The notes beneath the pieces were generated by a model. The model searched no databases, was not told the origin of the DNA, and saw nothing but the letters and a program-made list of their open reading frames with translations. From Trichostrongylus colubriformis (Eukaryota > Nematoda > Chromadorea > Rhabditida > Trichostrongylidae): DNA of 64,000 nt. Below, in pieces: positions 22,986-36,154 of the stretch; the first letter of the stretch is position 1; each line of letters opens with the position of its first letter. The stretch spans positions 39,132,203 through 39,196,202 of the forward strand of contig OZ022257.1 of assembly GCA_963978905.1 (NCBI GenBank), given 5' to 3'. Both the position numbers and the translations under genes were made by a program.

Positions 22986-24990
22986 ATGTTATTGTGGGCT
23001 AACATCCAGTGTGTCTTTTATTTGTTTTCCACCTCTCCTTACTTCGAAGCACCCATTATTCTATTTATTATTGTATTCATTATTGGAGTGACACCTTTCA
23101 CAAGCTTTCATAAGGAATTACGGTTCAATCACCACCGCCATTACTATGATCGGTTATTAGGTAGGTAGCACGCACCCGTCGATTTTAAGGAGCATGGCAT
23201 GTTGCCTGAATATCAAACCTATTATATTATGACTTCCCATCTTGGCGTGTTAAACTGGATTTATAAGTGGTTTGAGTTGTATTTTTATACTCCTATCTTC
23301 TTTCCTCTCCTTAATTTCTACTCATCTTAATGCTGTATACTTTCTTTGTAACAATATAAGTATTCCGCTACGTTGATGGTAAATAATATCTTACTAAGGC
23401 CTATACACGTTCTTTTTGGCTATGCGTTTCAGAGCGTATAGTTGATTATGTACGGTTAGAACATCAAATTTATTATAATGGAATAAATATCCAATACACA
23501 GGTATGACACCTTTTTGATTTTACTATTATCATCTTCTTCCTGGTTGTGGGTTTTTGCTTCCTTTTAGTATTTTTCAATCTATTACCGTTTCCCTTTTTT
23601 TGCATTCACTTGTTTTCGTACTGGTCATCTCTTTGTCTAGTTTTTATTTTCTAGTTTTACCACCTTTACCAACACATTGCTTTTCACAAGCACCTTACTC
23701 ACCGATGAGCCTGTGGGTGTTGATGAAAAATAGCGGTTCGTCTCAGTTAGGAGGCGAAACGAGCCACGTCAAATTTTCTAATCAACCATGTGATTTGACT
23801 TTTGTGTTCTGCATTGCTCCTACTTTGAAATATCAAATCTCTTCTTTCATATGCAAGTCTTGAAAGGTTTAATCAGTTTTTAAGCTTGCCGTTGATAATA
23901 ACGATCCATCACCGTGAGAGCTACACCATATAATAAAGTAAATTCATTTCCACCGAGGCCTTGGGACTGAACACTCACTCGCCAATTCGCAGGAGACTGT
24001 GACTATATTATCGGGCCAGAATTAACTCGTTCAGAAATGGCATAAACGTCTAAATTATTAAGTAATCTCGTGTATGAGATCTATTTCAAGCGAACGACGA
24101 CATTCGTGGACTGAGGGTAGAGAGGGAAAGGGTAATATCGCTATTGTGAACGCTCTATTTTTTCACGACATCGGTGGAAAATCACGCAACGTAAGCAGCC
24201 CGTCGTTCTCACACTCTTTGAGATGGATGACTTTATTGAAACAGCGTACAGCATTATGCGTCGTCACAAACTATTAATCATGACTATATTCTATCGATGA
24301 CATCAATACACGTAGGGAAGGCAATAGGGTAGTGTGGAATGAAAACTTTGAGTCCAGTAGTTGTATATTTGACCACGTTGCTCATAATCAAGGGTGAAAG
24401 TTAGGGAATGAAAAAGAGACCAGATCTGCAAAAGGCTACTGCACGGAAGTGTGCGCATAGTACGGTGAAATTGTGCGAATGACCTACTCTTACTGATCAA
24501 TATATCAATATAATACTCATAGCATAATCATACATAGTAAGGAGCGCTAGCTGGCGTCTCCAGACGCTCCCATCACTATTCAGTCTTTTAGTGGCCGAAT
24601 GTTATTGGCCCATAAGTACCAGATCATTATTGCTGTAAAAGTTTTGAAAAAAACCCGAACATCCTCTACTTCAGCACAAAACCACGCTTCGCCATTCTGA
24701 GTGGGGCTCATCAGAGCCAAGTTTTACGAATACCGCTTGTGATCTTCCAAGGGTCGGATTGTGGACAAGAACTCTTGCGATAAGTGATAGTACGGTCTTC
24801 GAAATGAGGTGGCTCTGGCATCGCTTTCAATTTCTCCTTTTGAAGGCTGTGAACACTTGCAACCCCACGACATTCACTACCGATGATCTGGGTCAAGCTC
24901 AAGAAAAGATATCTAGGCAAACCATCCGTCGGGTGGAAGCAATCCACTGCTGCAAGATAACAACACCGTGACATGTTCATGAATTGAGAA
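22986..24990. other. No supported gene downstream of the RT relic
   Basis: AT-rich to about 23.9 kb, then mixed composition. The frames at 22986-23168 and 23555-23863 are hydrophobic but lack motifs; the first could be the decayed tail of the RT element. The 24711-24980 frames overlap on both strands. Nothing else is recognised. Confidence 0.4.
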
Positions 24991-24993
24991 AGA

Positions 24994-26018
24994 CCCTACT
25001 ATGTATAATGCGCTTAGTATGTCTGGTTGTCTTTTTGTGTGTAAGTCCGTCTATCTGTCACGAAACTCATATATCGCGTCACAGTAAAGCTGGAACGCTG
25101 AATTTTGCAAGCGATGTAGGGGGTGGTGAAGGGATCCTAGCGGTGGTGGAGTGAAAGTGATAGCAACTGATAAGGGCTGATAGGGAGGCTTGGAAGACAA
25201 ATGTCGCCAAATAGCCTTCCGCGTTGATCCAAGAGCGCTGACACTCATAGGTGTTTGGCAGGGTGGGCCAGGGACATCAATGGTGGGTGATACAAGTTGC
25301 TGATGGTTGATGATATTTGATGAGCAGCGTGAGAAGGGGAATGTCATCAAGGCCGGTTCGCTTTTGCGGCTATGTTCACACTCGCAGGTATTGTAGGGTA
25401 CGGGGAGCTCAATGGTATTGTTCGGTCAAGAGCCTCAGTGATACTGATGACGGCCTACAGTGGCTGTTAAGAACCTAGGGATTGGATGAGATGAAATCCT
25501 TTACATTGCTTGCTACTGCTATACATCCGCACACGAGCGCCTGATGCTCAGTGCCATTGTGAACATAGTTGTTTATGTTCTGATATCACTGGTCGATGTA
25601 TTGACCGCTGAATCGCCTAGCTTTCCGAAAATGGCGCATTTCTCTTGATACTGCGACCTGCATTGACAATCATGATACAACCTATATTTGTGATAGCAAA
25701 GCAAGCGAATCACTCGGAATCGTTTTCTAATGCAGTATTGGCAGCAACACTAGGTATCGTCCGCTAGACTACGTAACATTCCAAGTAGTGAAGCATGCTT
25801 ACGAAATAGATAATCATCGATAAGCGGGATATGGATCTACCATCAATGTGTAGAAATTAGATGCTCAGCAGGTGAATAAATTGTTACCAATCGATTCAAT
25901 CGAATACAGAACCAACAATCTCTGAACTATCCCAGTGATGACCTAAACCAGTTGGCTGGCGCACACTACCGCGCGCGATTCATGTAGGTAATTCATTCGT
26001 GTAGATGCCAACTGGTAT
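24994..26018 (+). mobile_element. Helitron-like element, copy 1
   Basis: The head CCCTACTATGTATAATGCGC followed by a run of 'gtctg/gtccgtctgtc' and 'cacgaaactcatatatcgcgtc' matches heads at 33909 and (minus) 39921. A preceding A fits the A/T target of Helitrons, and similar heads are known from Helitron-type elements in other animals. About two 145-bp units follow, then a tail shared with the other copies ('gatagcaaagcaagc', 'tagatgctcagca'). Near the end is a hairpin pair CCAGTTGGC/GCCAACTGG (about 25948-26017). No Rep/helicase; non-autonomous. Confidence 0.6.
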
Positions 26019-26299
26019 AAAAATATGAGGCTTATTTTATCCCCACGTGTCCGAGAACACACTAATCCAAATCACAACATTCTGGAATTTTATCAGATCT
26101 ATGCATGATCATTCAACATGATCACCGATAATGAGAAGTAGGAAGGTTTACCAGTCCGCAGATAGCAAAGGCTCTGCACGAGAGATGCGGAAGTTTCCGC
26201 AGACGAAATTTCCTTCTTCTTCCTACTCCTTCCTTCTTCTTCTTCCTTCTTCTTTTTCCTTACTCTTCCTTATTCTTCCTTATTCTTCCTTTGTTCCTT
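26019..26299. other. Short gap ending in a pyrimidine-rich tract
   Basis: Bases 26209-26300 are almost pure C/T with cttcttcctt repeats, forming a polypyrimidine microsatellite. No gene. Confidence 0.6.
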
Positions 26300-26990
26300 C
26301 TGTCTCACCGTGATCGAGTGCTGCTCCGATTGACATGAATCGGCATACCAACTTGCATGGAAACAAGGTTTTGAAGTGGTTATCAACACGCACGACGAGA
26401 AGAGAGTACAATGCACAGAGATTCGGTTATCGGACCAATTGCCTTTTTGGTAATAGAACGAAAACTCGGAAAATTCGTTGATCTCATACCATTACCCCTA
26501 CTTCTTCAATGTTCTTATCGGGAACAGACAAATGTCCGACAGCAGAATAACTGTAGTGGTAGCCGTCTAGGTCTATCTGAGCTCTTCCGATTTCAGCAGG
26601 TACAACTTTGCGAGAAAACAATAAAGGAAAGGTTACAAACTTTGGAAAGTATTAGGCATCCCAGTCGAAACTGCGTTAATCCATCTCTTGGCAAAATCAA
26701 TTCAATCTTTGTGAAAGTGTGGCCATTGAAAACGCCTTTTATTTTTCGCTTAGATTAAGCTCCGGTGAGAACCTTGTTCCCGAGTATGGCCCAATTAAAC
26801 TTGTCTCCTTGTTGAAATGCGCCTACTTTTGGTTTCATACCCAGTACAATCCTTGCTGAAATCGTCGAAGACTGCGCGAAGCCGTTGCATTTTGGCGCAA
26901 CCTACATTCGGACATTCGCTGCAGAATCCTTATTTTGAAGTAATTTAATCTTTTCCCTAGTCAAGTATCAGTTTCGTCTACAGCGGCTAC
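26300..26990 (+). repeat. Family C/D repeat, short copy
   Basis: It matches 14405-15192 in order: 'tgacatgaa.cggtatac.aacttgcatg', 'atcaacacgcacgac', 'ttcggaaaattcgttgatctc' and the common end 'cagtttcgtctacagcggc'. The 115-codon frame at 26411-26758 lies in this repeat. Its right end abuts the RTE remnant. Confidence 0.65.
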
Positions 26991-26994
26991 ACTA

Positions 26995-29190
26995 TTTACT
27001 TGGGTTCCTGTTTGGGACATCCACTGCCGTGGCCTCGATATCGGTGAGGTCCTTATTGACGACATCCTCCCTTCTTTTCATTGCGGCTCTCTGCCGTCGC
27101 CAGTCCAAGGCTTCCAACTGTAGAGTCCCTCTTGTTGGGCGATCTTCTAGCCTTTCAACAAAAAGCAAGTGCTCATACCATGGTCCTTCACCTTCAGCTG
27201 AACAGGATCCGTCTGCATGACTGCCCTTACGTCCTCATCCCTCTCCCTATAGAGCCGTGTTCAGCCGCGTGCCCAACTAAGCATCCTCACTTCTGTAAAA
27301 GGAAAAAATGAGCTTCTGTGTAGCCCATAAAATTATTCTGTATGCCTAATAAGGGCCGCATGCAAAGTTTCACACGAAAAATGAAAATTTGGCCGAGGCT
27401 TCAAGTCTTCAGAGTGGTGGTCGATGGGGCGAGGCCAAAGGTTAATGCCCACCCCATCGTCCGCCGCCGTCGGAGGCGCACAGATACTGCACCCCTACCG
27501 TGACGTCCACTTCCAACAGAAAAGTACGTAAACAATCTCACTCTCCGTATCCGACCGCGTTGGATGACGGGATGGGCACCCGCTCCCTTGGCCACCACTC
27601 TGAGGGGCTGTATCTCAGCCGGATTCTCACTTTTTCTGTGAGAACTTCGCAGACTTTTTGAGCAAATACTGCATAAGTAAAAGAAGCAACAGAAGAAACA
27701 GGGGGTAACAAAAAAAAATTTCTCGCACACGGTTTCCTTGACAGTACTGTAGCACCGTTGATCGTATAGAATTGCAAAAGTCTTTCGCCATTCCATTCAT
27801 GCCGCATTTACTGCCTAATATACAGCCCCTCAAGAGGATAGATCGCTTTCCAGACGCCGGAATTCTTCGATCCTCTCTATCTTTTTGCCGTGACAGTCCA
27901 CGATTACCTATATACCTTTTCTCGAGCTTCGAGGAACTTAGTCCTCTTTGCTGCTAGCCGATGGCCGTTCCCTTCAGCACTTCCTGCCAATTCTGAAGTT
28001 TGCTCTGCAGTTCTTCTCTACTATCCGCTATCAGGACAGTGTCGTCAGCGTAGATGACTTTCTTTAGCGGTCCGGCCGTGGGATCTATAATCATGACATC
28101 GAGAGTGAGAAGGAAGAGTGCACCCCTATCGTAACGTCCACTTTACTGGTTTACCCATACGGAGTATCTACTACCGCTTCAGCGTCATCGTACATATCCC
28201 TAGTAGAAGGGATGAGGTGTTCTGCTACATTCCGTTCTTGAAAGACTCTACGGATCGCTGGACGAGGAAGATGGTCGAAAGCCTCTTGTAGGTTGCGGGA
28301 GGCTACGTAGGATGGCCGGCGCTTCTCTCGCAATTTTCCCATGACTTGTTGGAGAATGAAGATCGCATCAGTCGTTGACTTTTCAAGCATAAACCCGAAC
28401 TGCTCCTGGCTGTGTGCTCCTAATTTCAAGTCGGCCAGCCGCTTGCAAAGATTCATGGTATGCGCTGTCATCTTGATCTCTCGGTAGTTGGAGCACTCCA
28501 TTGCATCTCATTTCTCTTTGAGGATGCGAACAACGGTACTGGTTCTCCAGACATCCGGAATCTTTCCTTGCGCTCACTGTATTGATGAGTCGAGTGAGCC
28601 ACCATACTCCGTACCCTTCAAGGGCTTTTTGTGCCTCTTCCGATACCCCAACCAGATCAACCGCTTTCCCTACTTTCATCATCACCATTACTCGGCGTAC
28701 TTCTTCATCTGTCCAGAATGGGATGAGTGCAGTCGTTGCTTCTTTTTGTAAGCTTTGGAGTACTCCCGGCCGCCTCCTTTTGATCCCGACTGGCTTCCAC
28801 AGGATTGCGCCTTCGCTACTCTTGGCGGTATTTACCATTCTGATGTCTTAGGTGGCTCAATCTCGGGCTTTAGCCGGTTGGAAGGCAAATCTAACGTGTC
28901 ACCCTCGTTGAATTTTTTCGTTCCAGAACCTGGAAAAAAAGACGTCTGGTGTTTTCTCGGCGCATCGTAGGATGACTGTGCAACTCCGCCTCCATGTCTC
29001 TTGGATCGGAGAGTGAGGACCTGGAAGGCCCCTCTTCAGCACTCTTCGCTTGAGGTGTTTGCACTCCATTTTGTGTAGCATCCACCACCCGATTCTTTTT
29101 TTGCTTTCACTCGTGATCTCTTGGGGAACCATGGCAATGCCCGCTGAGAGGCGCTTGTGGTGAGTTTCTAGCTCTTCCGCTGGCAACATT
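26995..29190 (-). pseudogene. RTE-type LINE (endonuclease/reverse transcriptase) remnant
   Basis: Read on the minus strand from high to low coordinates. A linker region has KRIGWWMLHKMECKH and PIQETW (about 29100). The RT fingers/palm has ECSNYREIKMTAHTM (about 28500), QFGFMLEKSTTDAIF (about 28380) and a degraded LQEAFDHLPR (first Asp region). DDTVLIADSREELQSKL (about 28050) is the second catalytic block, then the thumb MEWRKTFAILYDQRC. After a MITE (27293-27732) the C-terminus resumes with DEDVRAVMQTDPVQLK. This order is that of RTE-clade LINEs. Several stops and frameshifts are present, and the 5' endonuclease domain is not evident. Confidence 0.85.
27293..27732. mobile_element. Family B foldback MITE, copy 2, inserted in the RTE thumb
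   Basis: It shares arms with the copy at 12431-12845: 'gcatgcaaagtttcac.cgaaaa' on the left and 'cagccggattctcacttttt' on the right, with GC-rich inverted centres. It separates two parts of the RTE reading frame: the minus-strand frame breaks after QRCYSTVKE and resumes with C-terminal RTE sequence at 27292. The insertion is therefore younger than the RTE copy. Confidence 0.75.
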
Positions 29191-29202
29191 TTGATGTGTT
29201 GG

Positions 29203-29640
29203 GTTGTACCAAAAGTCTTATAGGATTTTTAACATCAATAGCTCTCGTTTACGTCGAGACAGATCTAGGCGGTTCAGGAATTTGCTAGGCGGTACTCTAA
29301 GCTTTCTAGTAAAGTATATATTGACCCACCAGATTCTGTGGAGAAAAATACAATGCCGGTAGTCGATACCCACCAAACACGCGGTGTGAGTGGTCTCGCG
29401 GCACCAAGGCGACGGAAGCTTGCGAATCCATCAATGCTGCATTGAGCATGGGAGGTACGAGCTACGAGACCTGCGCCGCTGGTTCATCAGCGTTAGCAAC
29501 GGTGAGATTGACATGGAAGACAAACCACGCTTAGGACAGTGCTACTTCTGCGACGCGGAAGAAATGCTTTCCTACAAGATGCTGGTAAAGAACGAGACAC
29601 TCAGCGCTGCTGTATAACCTGCGAACTGCAGCACCTCACC
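29203..29640 (+). pseudogene. Mariner N-terminal transposase fragment
   Basis: A mariner-like tip (GGGTTGTACCAAAAGTC near 29205) precedes frames that together give ESINAA, LRRWFISVSNGEIDMEDKPR and DAEEMLSYKMLV. This is the order of the N-terminal helix-turn-helix region of mariner transposases, with the 'RRWF..F..G....EDKPR.G' linker. A frameshift lies near 29460. The catalytic half is absent and no right end was found. Confidence 0.7.
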
Positions 29641-30302
29641 ATCGCCGTTCAGGAAAAGCGCCGGAGAATGTCTGCGCCCTCTTTTATGACAATGTCCACT
29701 TTTACGTCGCGACATACTGTCCAGACAATGTCTCTTCCGACTAACACCCTTCCCACCCTCGTTAGTCCTCGCATACTGAGCACAGAGCTCGAAAGAGTGT
29801 TCTGCGCGCCACTTCCGTGTCCTAGCAATGACCCCGTTTCTTTGGCAAATTTCAATTATTTTGGTGTGACTATATTTCTCCATCAGCTCCTGAGCCTGAC
29901 ACTGGTAACGTCATCATTTTTGCAATTTATGAACTGCATAGTTTGTGCCCCGCTAGGGAGCGAATACAGTGGCTTTTGAGTGTGCGGACGTGCGTCTACA
30001 CTTTTATATCGGCCATCCCTACCGCTACTATCTAAGATATACACTTTTAGAAAATCAGCGGCATATGCTGTAGCTCTAGTAATCGATACCAGATGAAGTT
30101 CGAGAGAAGCGAAATCATCAAAAAATTTCGAACGTCGTGCAGGATTCTAGCATCACCAAATATATGCTCACTAAATGAGCATTTATTAGTTGTCTTATTC
30201 GTTGACGGGTCGGTTCTATTGCAGGTTGATGATTTGGTCGCTGAGGCAATCTTCACTGTTCGCGCTTCTGACCAGGCCAGGGGTTGGGCGACCAGGTGAC
30301 TA

Positions 30303-30510
30303 GTCAGGCGATCGAGTGGATAGGAAATCGACTGATTACATGATCGCCCTATCAGCGCATCGATTTGTGTCTTCTTCCTTTTGCAAAGGACCAATCGATT
30401 ACTCGATTGATCGATCACTCGATTAATCCATTGATCACATGGTCGCCCCATCGTCTTATGAATTTGTATCTTCTTCATTTGCGAAGTCGCCTAATCGACT
30501 GCTCGCAAAA
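30303..30510 (+). repeat. Two-unit tandem repeat of about 99 bp
   Basis: 'tgattacatgatcgccc' (30333) and 'tgatcacatggtcgccc' (30432) begin matching units that continue with 'gatttgtgtcttcttc' and end in 'atcgattactcg'-like words. Rich in 'atcgat' and 'gatcgat' words. No gene. Confidence 0.55.
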
Positions 30511-31109
30511 ACCCGTGTGCGATCTCCAACCCAGTACACTACCAGTCTAGGCCTGCAACCCTGTGAGAGCCTGTGGCCTTTGCCCTGTGACATTAATTAC
30601 TCAGACAATTCGTTCATATAAATTCTATCCACCTTGAAAGGAAAGTTTGTTCCGTTGTTGTCTCCAGAGAAAGCAGTTACAGAGAACGAGTTTAAAGGAT
30701 GTACATGGTCATCGCGTGACCCAGTGACCCTACTGACCGTGTGTCCCAACCGTCACCCCTGCACACCTCCTCTTATTGACGTTCATCCCTTCCTCTGAAG
30801 TTTGGATGGTTAAATACAGCATTAAGGATAATGTGGTTACGGAGAAATCCCTGAAGGGAATCATTTGCATGGAAATCATGGACATAAGAAGCTCATTATG
30901 GCGGAATCTCTGTCACCGAGCTGTAGTGACGGCATGACGATTAACAGCAGACACCTTTGGATAGCAGACCCCCCTTCAAGCGACGTGATTCCTAGTTGAT
31001 TACGATGAGATCGGCCAAGGATCGATTGCATGATCAAAGGTGTTGCGGCAGTTTTTGCAGCTTCAACTTGAAGCTCACTCCAAAAAAGACGCTGTCGCAT
31101 TTTCAAACA

Positions 31110-31335
31110 TTCCTTTCCGGTTAGTTGGCAACATGCCAATGGAATTCTTCTTGAACTACCCGCTTCTTGACGGGAATCGTCCACTTCGAGAATCAACGGT
31201 GGAAAGGCGGTCCTATTTCCCGGGTCTTCGGCCATTTCGTACCGTTTTTCTCCACCATCGTATTACTGAACACACTTTTATGCCTACTAAATTTCCCACT
31301 GTTCGTTCCAATTTCCCTCATCGCTGCTTCTAAGT
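31110..31335 (+). repeat. Family G repeat, copy 1
   Basis: 'ttggcaacatgccaatggaa', 'cttgacgggaatcgtccacttcgagaatcaacggtgga' and 'tcctatttc.cgggt' recur at 50740-50970 and 60555-60790. The 119-codon minus frame at 30876-31235 overlaps it and is not supported as a gene. Element class unknown. Confidence 0.6.
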
Positions 31336-33908
31336 AGTCGATACCTTTTGTAACAAATTATATCGGATGGAACTCGGAAGAGCGAGATGGTTGTCAATCC
31401 TTGTACAACAGAAGAGATAGGAGGAAAGAACCTCAGCCGCACTTAAGCCCTCTGAAGATTGTCCTGCAAGCGGCGAAAGGAACGCGGAGCCCAAATTATC
31501 TGGTTAAATAAGAAAATTGCGAAGAGGGCCGTTGCTGCGATGGTGGTGACACTCAAGAAAGTGCGGTCAAGGGTCAAAATTTAGGGACTGAGGAGAAGAT
31601 TCCGGAAGTGTTCGTTGCTTCAAGAAATAGCAAAAGCTTTCTCACCCGAAATCTCTCTCATAATAGATATACAGTAAGATATACAAATACATATCGTTCA
31701 ATATGGCTCAATAAATGAACGATTTTATATGCTAATTTACTTATTCACTGCTGTCATTGAGCGATTATATTCCCTGGCTCAAACAAGGAAATTTTGCATG
31801 CTTCGAAGTTATAATAAAAATATCAACAATGGTTTCATATGACTTGCGAGTTCACATGAGCGGTAGGCCACCTCAGCGAGTGAAATGCACGAAATCGTTG
31901 CTCTTGACGAAAGTCAATGATCGAATGGCATGCATGTTCGTCATCAAACTGGAGATCTATGGAAACCTAAAAGCTGCTTACAGAGCATGTACGGTTGATC
32001 ACGGCATGGAGATGCAACGTATATCGTAAAAAAGGTGTCTTGTGTGAGAATGTCTGGAGGCATGGCAGCCACTGCCACCACTTTCTACCAGAGCAGGAAG
32101 ACACCTGTGAAAAGGCGACTGGACATCTGCGAGATCACCAACCAGAGAACACAATGGAGATGGACGAGCAGTGACTGCAATTGTAACCATTGTTACTTGC
32201 TTCACAGTCTTTTAGAAGCGCTTCGGCTTTATGCCTGCAAGTTCCACAATAAATCGTGCTATTCGAGGAGAGTGGAGACACTAGAGTCGCACGGGGTTAT
32301 ATTGTTGGAAATAGGACGCTCGAGGGAGTGTCGTTAACGGACAAATACACGGATTCCGCAAGGCGCAATCTCGCGTGTCGCGGGCTTTACGATGAAAGCT
32401 TCAGTTTGCTCATATGAGGAAAAAGCGCTACCTGTACACGGCAGGCTGTCATAACGCTTCCGAGTTACTATATCTAATCTCCTACGAATGACAAAAAATG
32501 GTTGATTGTACAATTGTTGTCATCTAATCTTGTAGAGTGCGAAATAGCTCCACGGCTTGTTATCTCATTGAGCAAGGCTTTTCATTGGTACCACGTGTGA
32601 TGTTCGCAAAGCATTGTGTGAAAAACGACTTTGACCCTCCGCTGCAGACTCGTTCGTGCTTCGCGCGCATTGCAAGGAAAAGAAGTCCCACATGGAAGCC
32701 AATATGGAGTATCGTCAAAGATCGTTGCTTGTCAGCTTACGAAATCAGTGTATACTGTTACCCCACTATATCCATTAAAACGGTGCGATAACAGTACCAT
32801 GAACTGAAGAAAGGAAAGCAAGTAGAAAACAGTTCCAGGTGCAGCTAAAAATCTGCCGCTGGGAACCTTGAAAAAATTTACTCGAGTTTCTGTCGACAAA
32901 AACATTCAGAACTACCGAATGATCCTCGTGGATGTGGGAAGTGATATGATAATAGCACTTGAGAGTCTGTATGGGCAGTAAGGTTCACTTGTAGACTCAT
33001 CTCGTCCAGCGGCTGTTCTCGTATACTAACAACAATGGTTAGTTGCCTTTTGATTCCCGGCGATGAGCTTGCCACAAGGCTGTTCAGGTGCATCTAACGA
33101 CAATGGTCCTCCCAAGTGGAACGGACACACCACAGCCGAAGCAGGTCGTCATTCGGAACACAACGAGGCAAGATATTGTGCTTAAGGCAAGTGAAGTCTA
33201 GGGATCCTAATGATGTTTCAAATGCAAGCCGTTCAGATAAAATCTGATGCACCGCGAGCACTGCAGTTCGAGGCCGAGAAAATAGTAGTCGATTCGAGAA
33301 AATACGTCATTGTCAACATGATGTTCAATGAGCGAGAGTTGTCCTCTTATCCTAAGGTTAGACTATAATTCTTTTCACTAATTTCCCTAGAGGCGTCTCC
33401 TCGATCACTGGAATGAGAGTACCCTCTGTCGTGAAGATGACTGAGTTCCTTCGCAATTCCTTTGGAAACTTGTCCATCGTACAGGACCACCTCAACCAGA
33501 ATCCAGTATCAGCGCACGGCATATTATGAGGAGTAATCAGCCGCCATCGCCTACCTTTGGCAGATTCGGCGAAGAGCAGTGGACTTTTACCTTGGATATT
33601 CGTCGAAAGCGTGTGTGATTCATTCATAAGTTTATTTGAAGTGATGACGGTGTATCAGTTCATGTTATGAGACAGGTTTCACACACGCAATCGATGCCGT
33701 GACATGTACCTTTAACGCATTCGCAGATCCTGAGTAGCAGTGTCAAGTCAAAGCATGCCATGAATGTAGCCGATCAGTTGAACTTACGTGACGAAAATGA
33801 AGAGTACAGCAATGATATTATGATAAGGGTGTCGATGGAGGAAAGCAACCACTTAGGGTGAAGCTAAATGATCTCGTAATACCAATGCTAGGTTGTGATT
33901 GCACCTCA

Positions 33909-35010
33909 TCCTACTTTATATAATCGGCTAGGTGTGCCTGTTGGTGTGTGTGTCTGTCTGCCTGTTTGACCGGAAATTCATATTTCGCGTCGCAGCAAAG
34001 ATGGGATCCTGGAATTTGGCTATGATATAGGGGGTGGTAAGGGGATCCCAGCGGTGGTGGACCGAAGGTGATAGCAGCTGATAAGGGCTGATAAGGAGCC
34101 TCGAAAGGCTAATGTCGCCATATCCGTATCGCCTTTGGGGTCGATTCTAAAGCGCCCACACTCATAAGTGTTTTGAGAGGTGGGACGTGCACATCAACGG
34201 TGGGTGATCTAAGCTGATAACACTTGATAAGATTCGATAAGGAGCTTCAAAAGGCTAATGCCGTCAAACCCTTTTCCCATTCTTGATTCGTTACCTTTTG
34301 GATCGATCCTATACTGCCGAAACTCATAAGTGTTTTGAAGGGTGGGAGGGGCACATCAGTGGTGGGTGATCCAAATTGATAACGGTTGATAAGATTCGAT
34401 AAGGAGCGTCAGAAGGATAATGTCGCCAAAGTCGCTTCGCTCTTTTGGCCAGCAGTGGAATGTTCAGACTCACAGGTAAAACAGGGTGCGGGGGACCTTA
34501 ATGATGACTTTTAGAAACGATAACGTCTTACAGGGGCTGATAAGAGCCATCAAGGGGTGGGGAAAAGATAAAATCAGGTACACCGTCTGCTATCACTATA
34601 CGACTGCTATAGTAAATGCGTCTGATTCTCAGTACCATTGGGTAAACATATTTTGTTCATGTTCTGATATGTGCTCCCGATGTATCGACCGCTAAATTGC
34701 CTAGCGTCCCGAATAATGGTGCATGTATTTTGATACTGAGATCTATATGGATGATCAAGACGCGATCTAGATTTGTGATAGCAAAGCAAGCTACTCATTC
34801 TCTCATGCGATGCCAGCAACTATGCTGGGTATCGACCGCTAGACTATCGAAATTCCAGATAGTGGGGGATGTTTACAAAAACGATAAGCATATGGATCCA
34901 CCACCAATTTGTAGGAAATAGATGCTCAGCAAGTGGAAAATCGCTACCAATTAATGCATTTGAATCCAAAACTGTTGAATCCCAAACTATCTAAACTCGC
35001 AATAGTGACC
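33909..35010 (+). mobile_element. Helitron-like element, copy 2
   Basis: The head TCCTACTTTATATAATCGGC after an A, then 'tgtgtgtgtctgtctgcctg' and 'ggaaattcatatttcgcgtcgcag'. About three 145-bp units follow, each with 'gggtgatc..a..tgataa' and 'aaggagc.tc..aaggctaatg'. The tail shares 'gatttgtgatagcaaagcaagc' and 'tagatgctcagcaagtg' with the other copies. Non-autonomous. Confidence 0.6.
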
Positions 35011-35395
35011 ACTTTCCGAAGGGTGAACTGATTAGTGATTCACCCATGATTCCTGAACATTGATCGTGATATCATCGTAACAAAAGGTATCGACCGCTGA
35101 AACATTCGAACCTCTGAGAAATGGTGACCTTCTTCAGCGGTGATATTTTTGATATCGGTTAAAGGCACAGTTCACGATAATTTTCGTGCCCCGTCGTGCT
35201 CCGTAAAGACTCTGGGAGTGCTAAAGAACACAAGTGAGGGGAAAAAACGGAGGAACTTCTCGAAAACCTCAAAAAAGAAGTGTTTCTTATTTTTGGATTC
35301 GACTAGTTTGCAGCTTAAAAGCAACTAATATTGGACAAGTGTTTACGTGATAACATCCGATAAGGTTGTTTCTACAATGGGAGGGAGTACTTCCT

Positions 35396-35650
35396 ATGAT
35401 TTCTTATCGCAGTCGATATCATGCCTCTCATACACATAAAAGCCACCGCTCATCAGCTGGCTAAATAGAGGATGGGTGTGGGCCATCTTGAGACGCTGGT
35501 CGTCATCTTATTTACATTTTCCTTACGCATTAGGCACCCACCCTCGCGCCGCGATCATAGCACACGCTTTGCCCTAGTGGAAGGGGCTATCTACTCGCTG
35601 ATGGAACCAAGGTACTCATATTATGGTAAACTGTGCCTTTGATGTCTATC
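35396..35650 (+). repeat. Family E repeat, second copy
   Basis: It matches 16205-16440 in the same order and orientation. Here it is not inside a recognised element, so the shared sequence may be an independent repeat. Confidence 0.6.
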
Positions 35651-36154
35651 ACCTACATGTAGAAAGTAGATGCTCAGCAAAAAGTCACGTCGACCACTCC
35701 TCCATTACATAATTCTATTGTGTTATTCACGCACTACTGTGCGATAGCCCAGCTAGTTCATATATACGATCCTACATAGTGCACCACAATCATTCTGTGG
35801 TTTTCTGAAGTCATACTCGAAATTAGCACAGAAATAATGTGCGCAGGTGTGAGTGCTGCTAGAGGAGCATTGCCCTGTGTACTAGGTCGGTTAAAGGGAA
35901 CCGAACACAGAAAGCGCTTGCAAGTGTCTCAGAAAGTTATGGGCACGAAACTGGACAGAAACCGATGGTGGACAACGCTATCAAGGTAGCAGCTCCGCAC
36001 AACTTTGGATTCTACAACTGGTTGGGCCCACTCGACACTTTCCGTAGGTGCGACTCATTAGATATAGCCTAGCAACTCCTACTCCGATTATCATATGCGT
36101 AGTCCGCTCTTAGCAGTATCGAGCGACGTGAGAGGTGCATCGCGTAGCTGTAAT

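Larger units (their letters stand above)
29641..33908. other. No supported gene in the remainder of 29.6-33.9 kb
   Basis: Apart from the tandem at 30.3 kb and the family G copy, there are only frames of 60-146 codons without motifs, often open on both strands (29539-29979 and 29572-29883, 32035-32337 and 31999-32205). The 33358-33627 minus frame (with FAESAKGRRWRL) reads protein-like but has no recognised domain. Confidence 0.35.

Noticed and set aside
29539..29979. 146-codon plus-strand gene
   Set aside because: It starts inside a mariner N-terminal relic in a shifted frame and is also open on the other strand.
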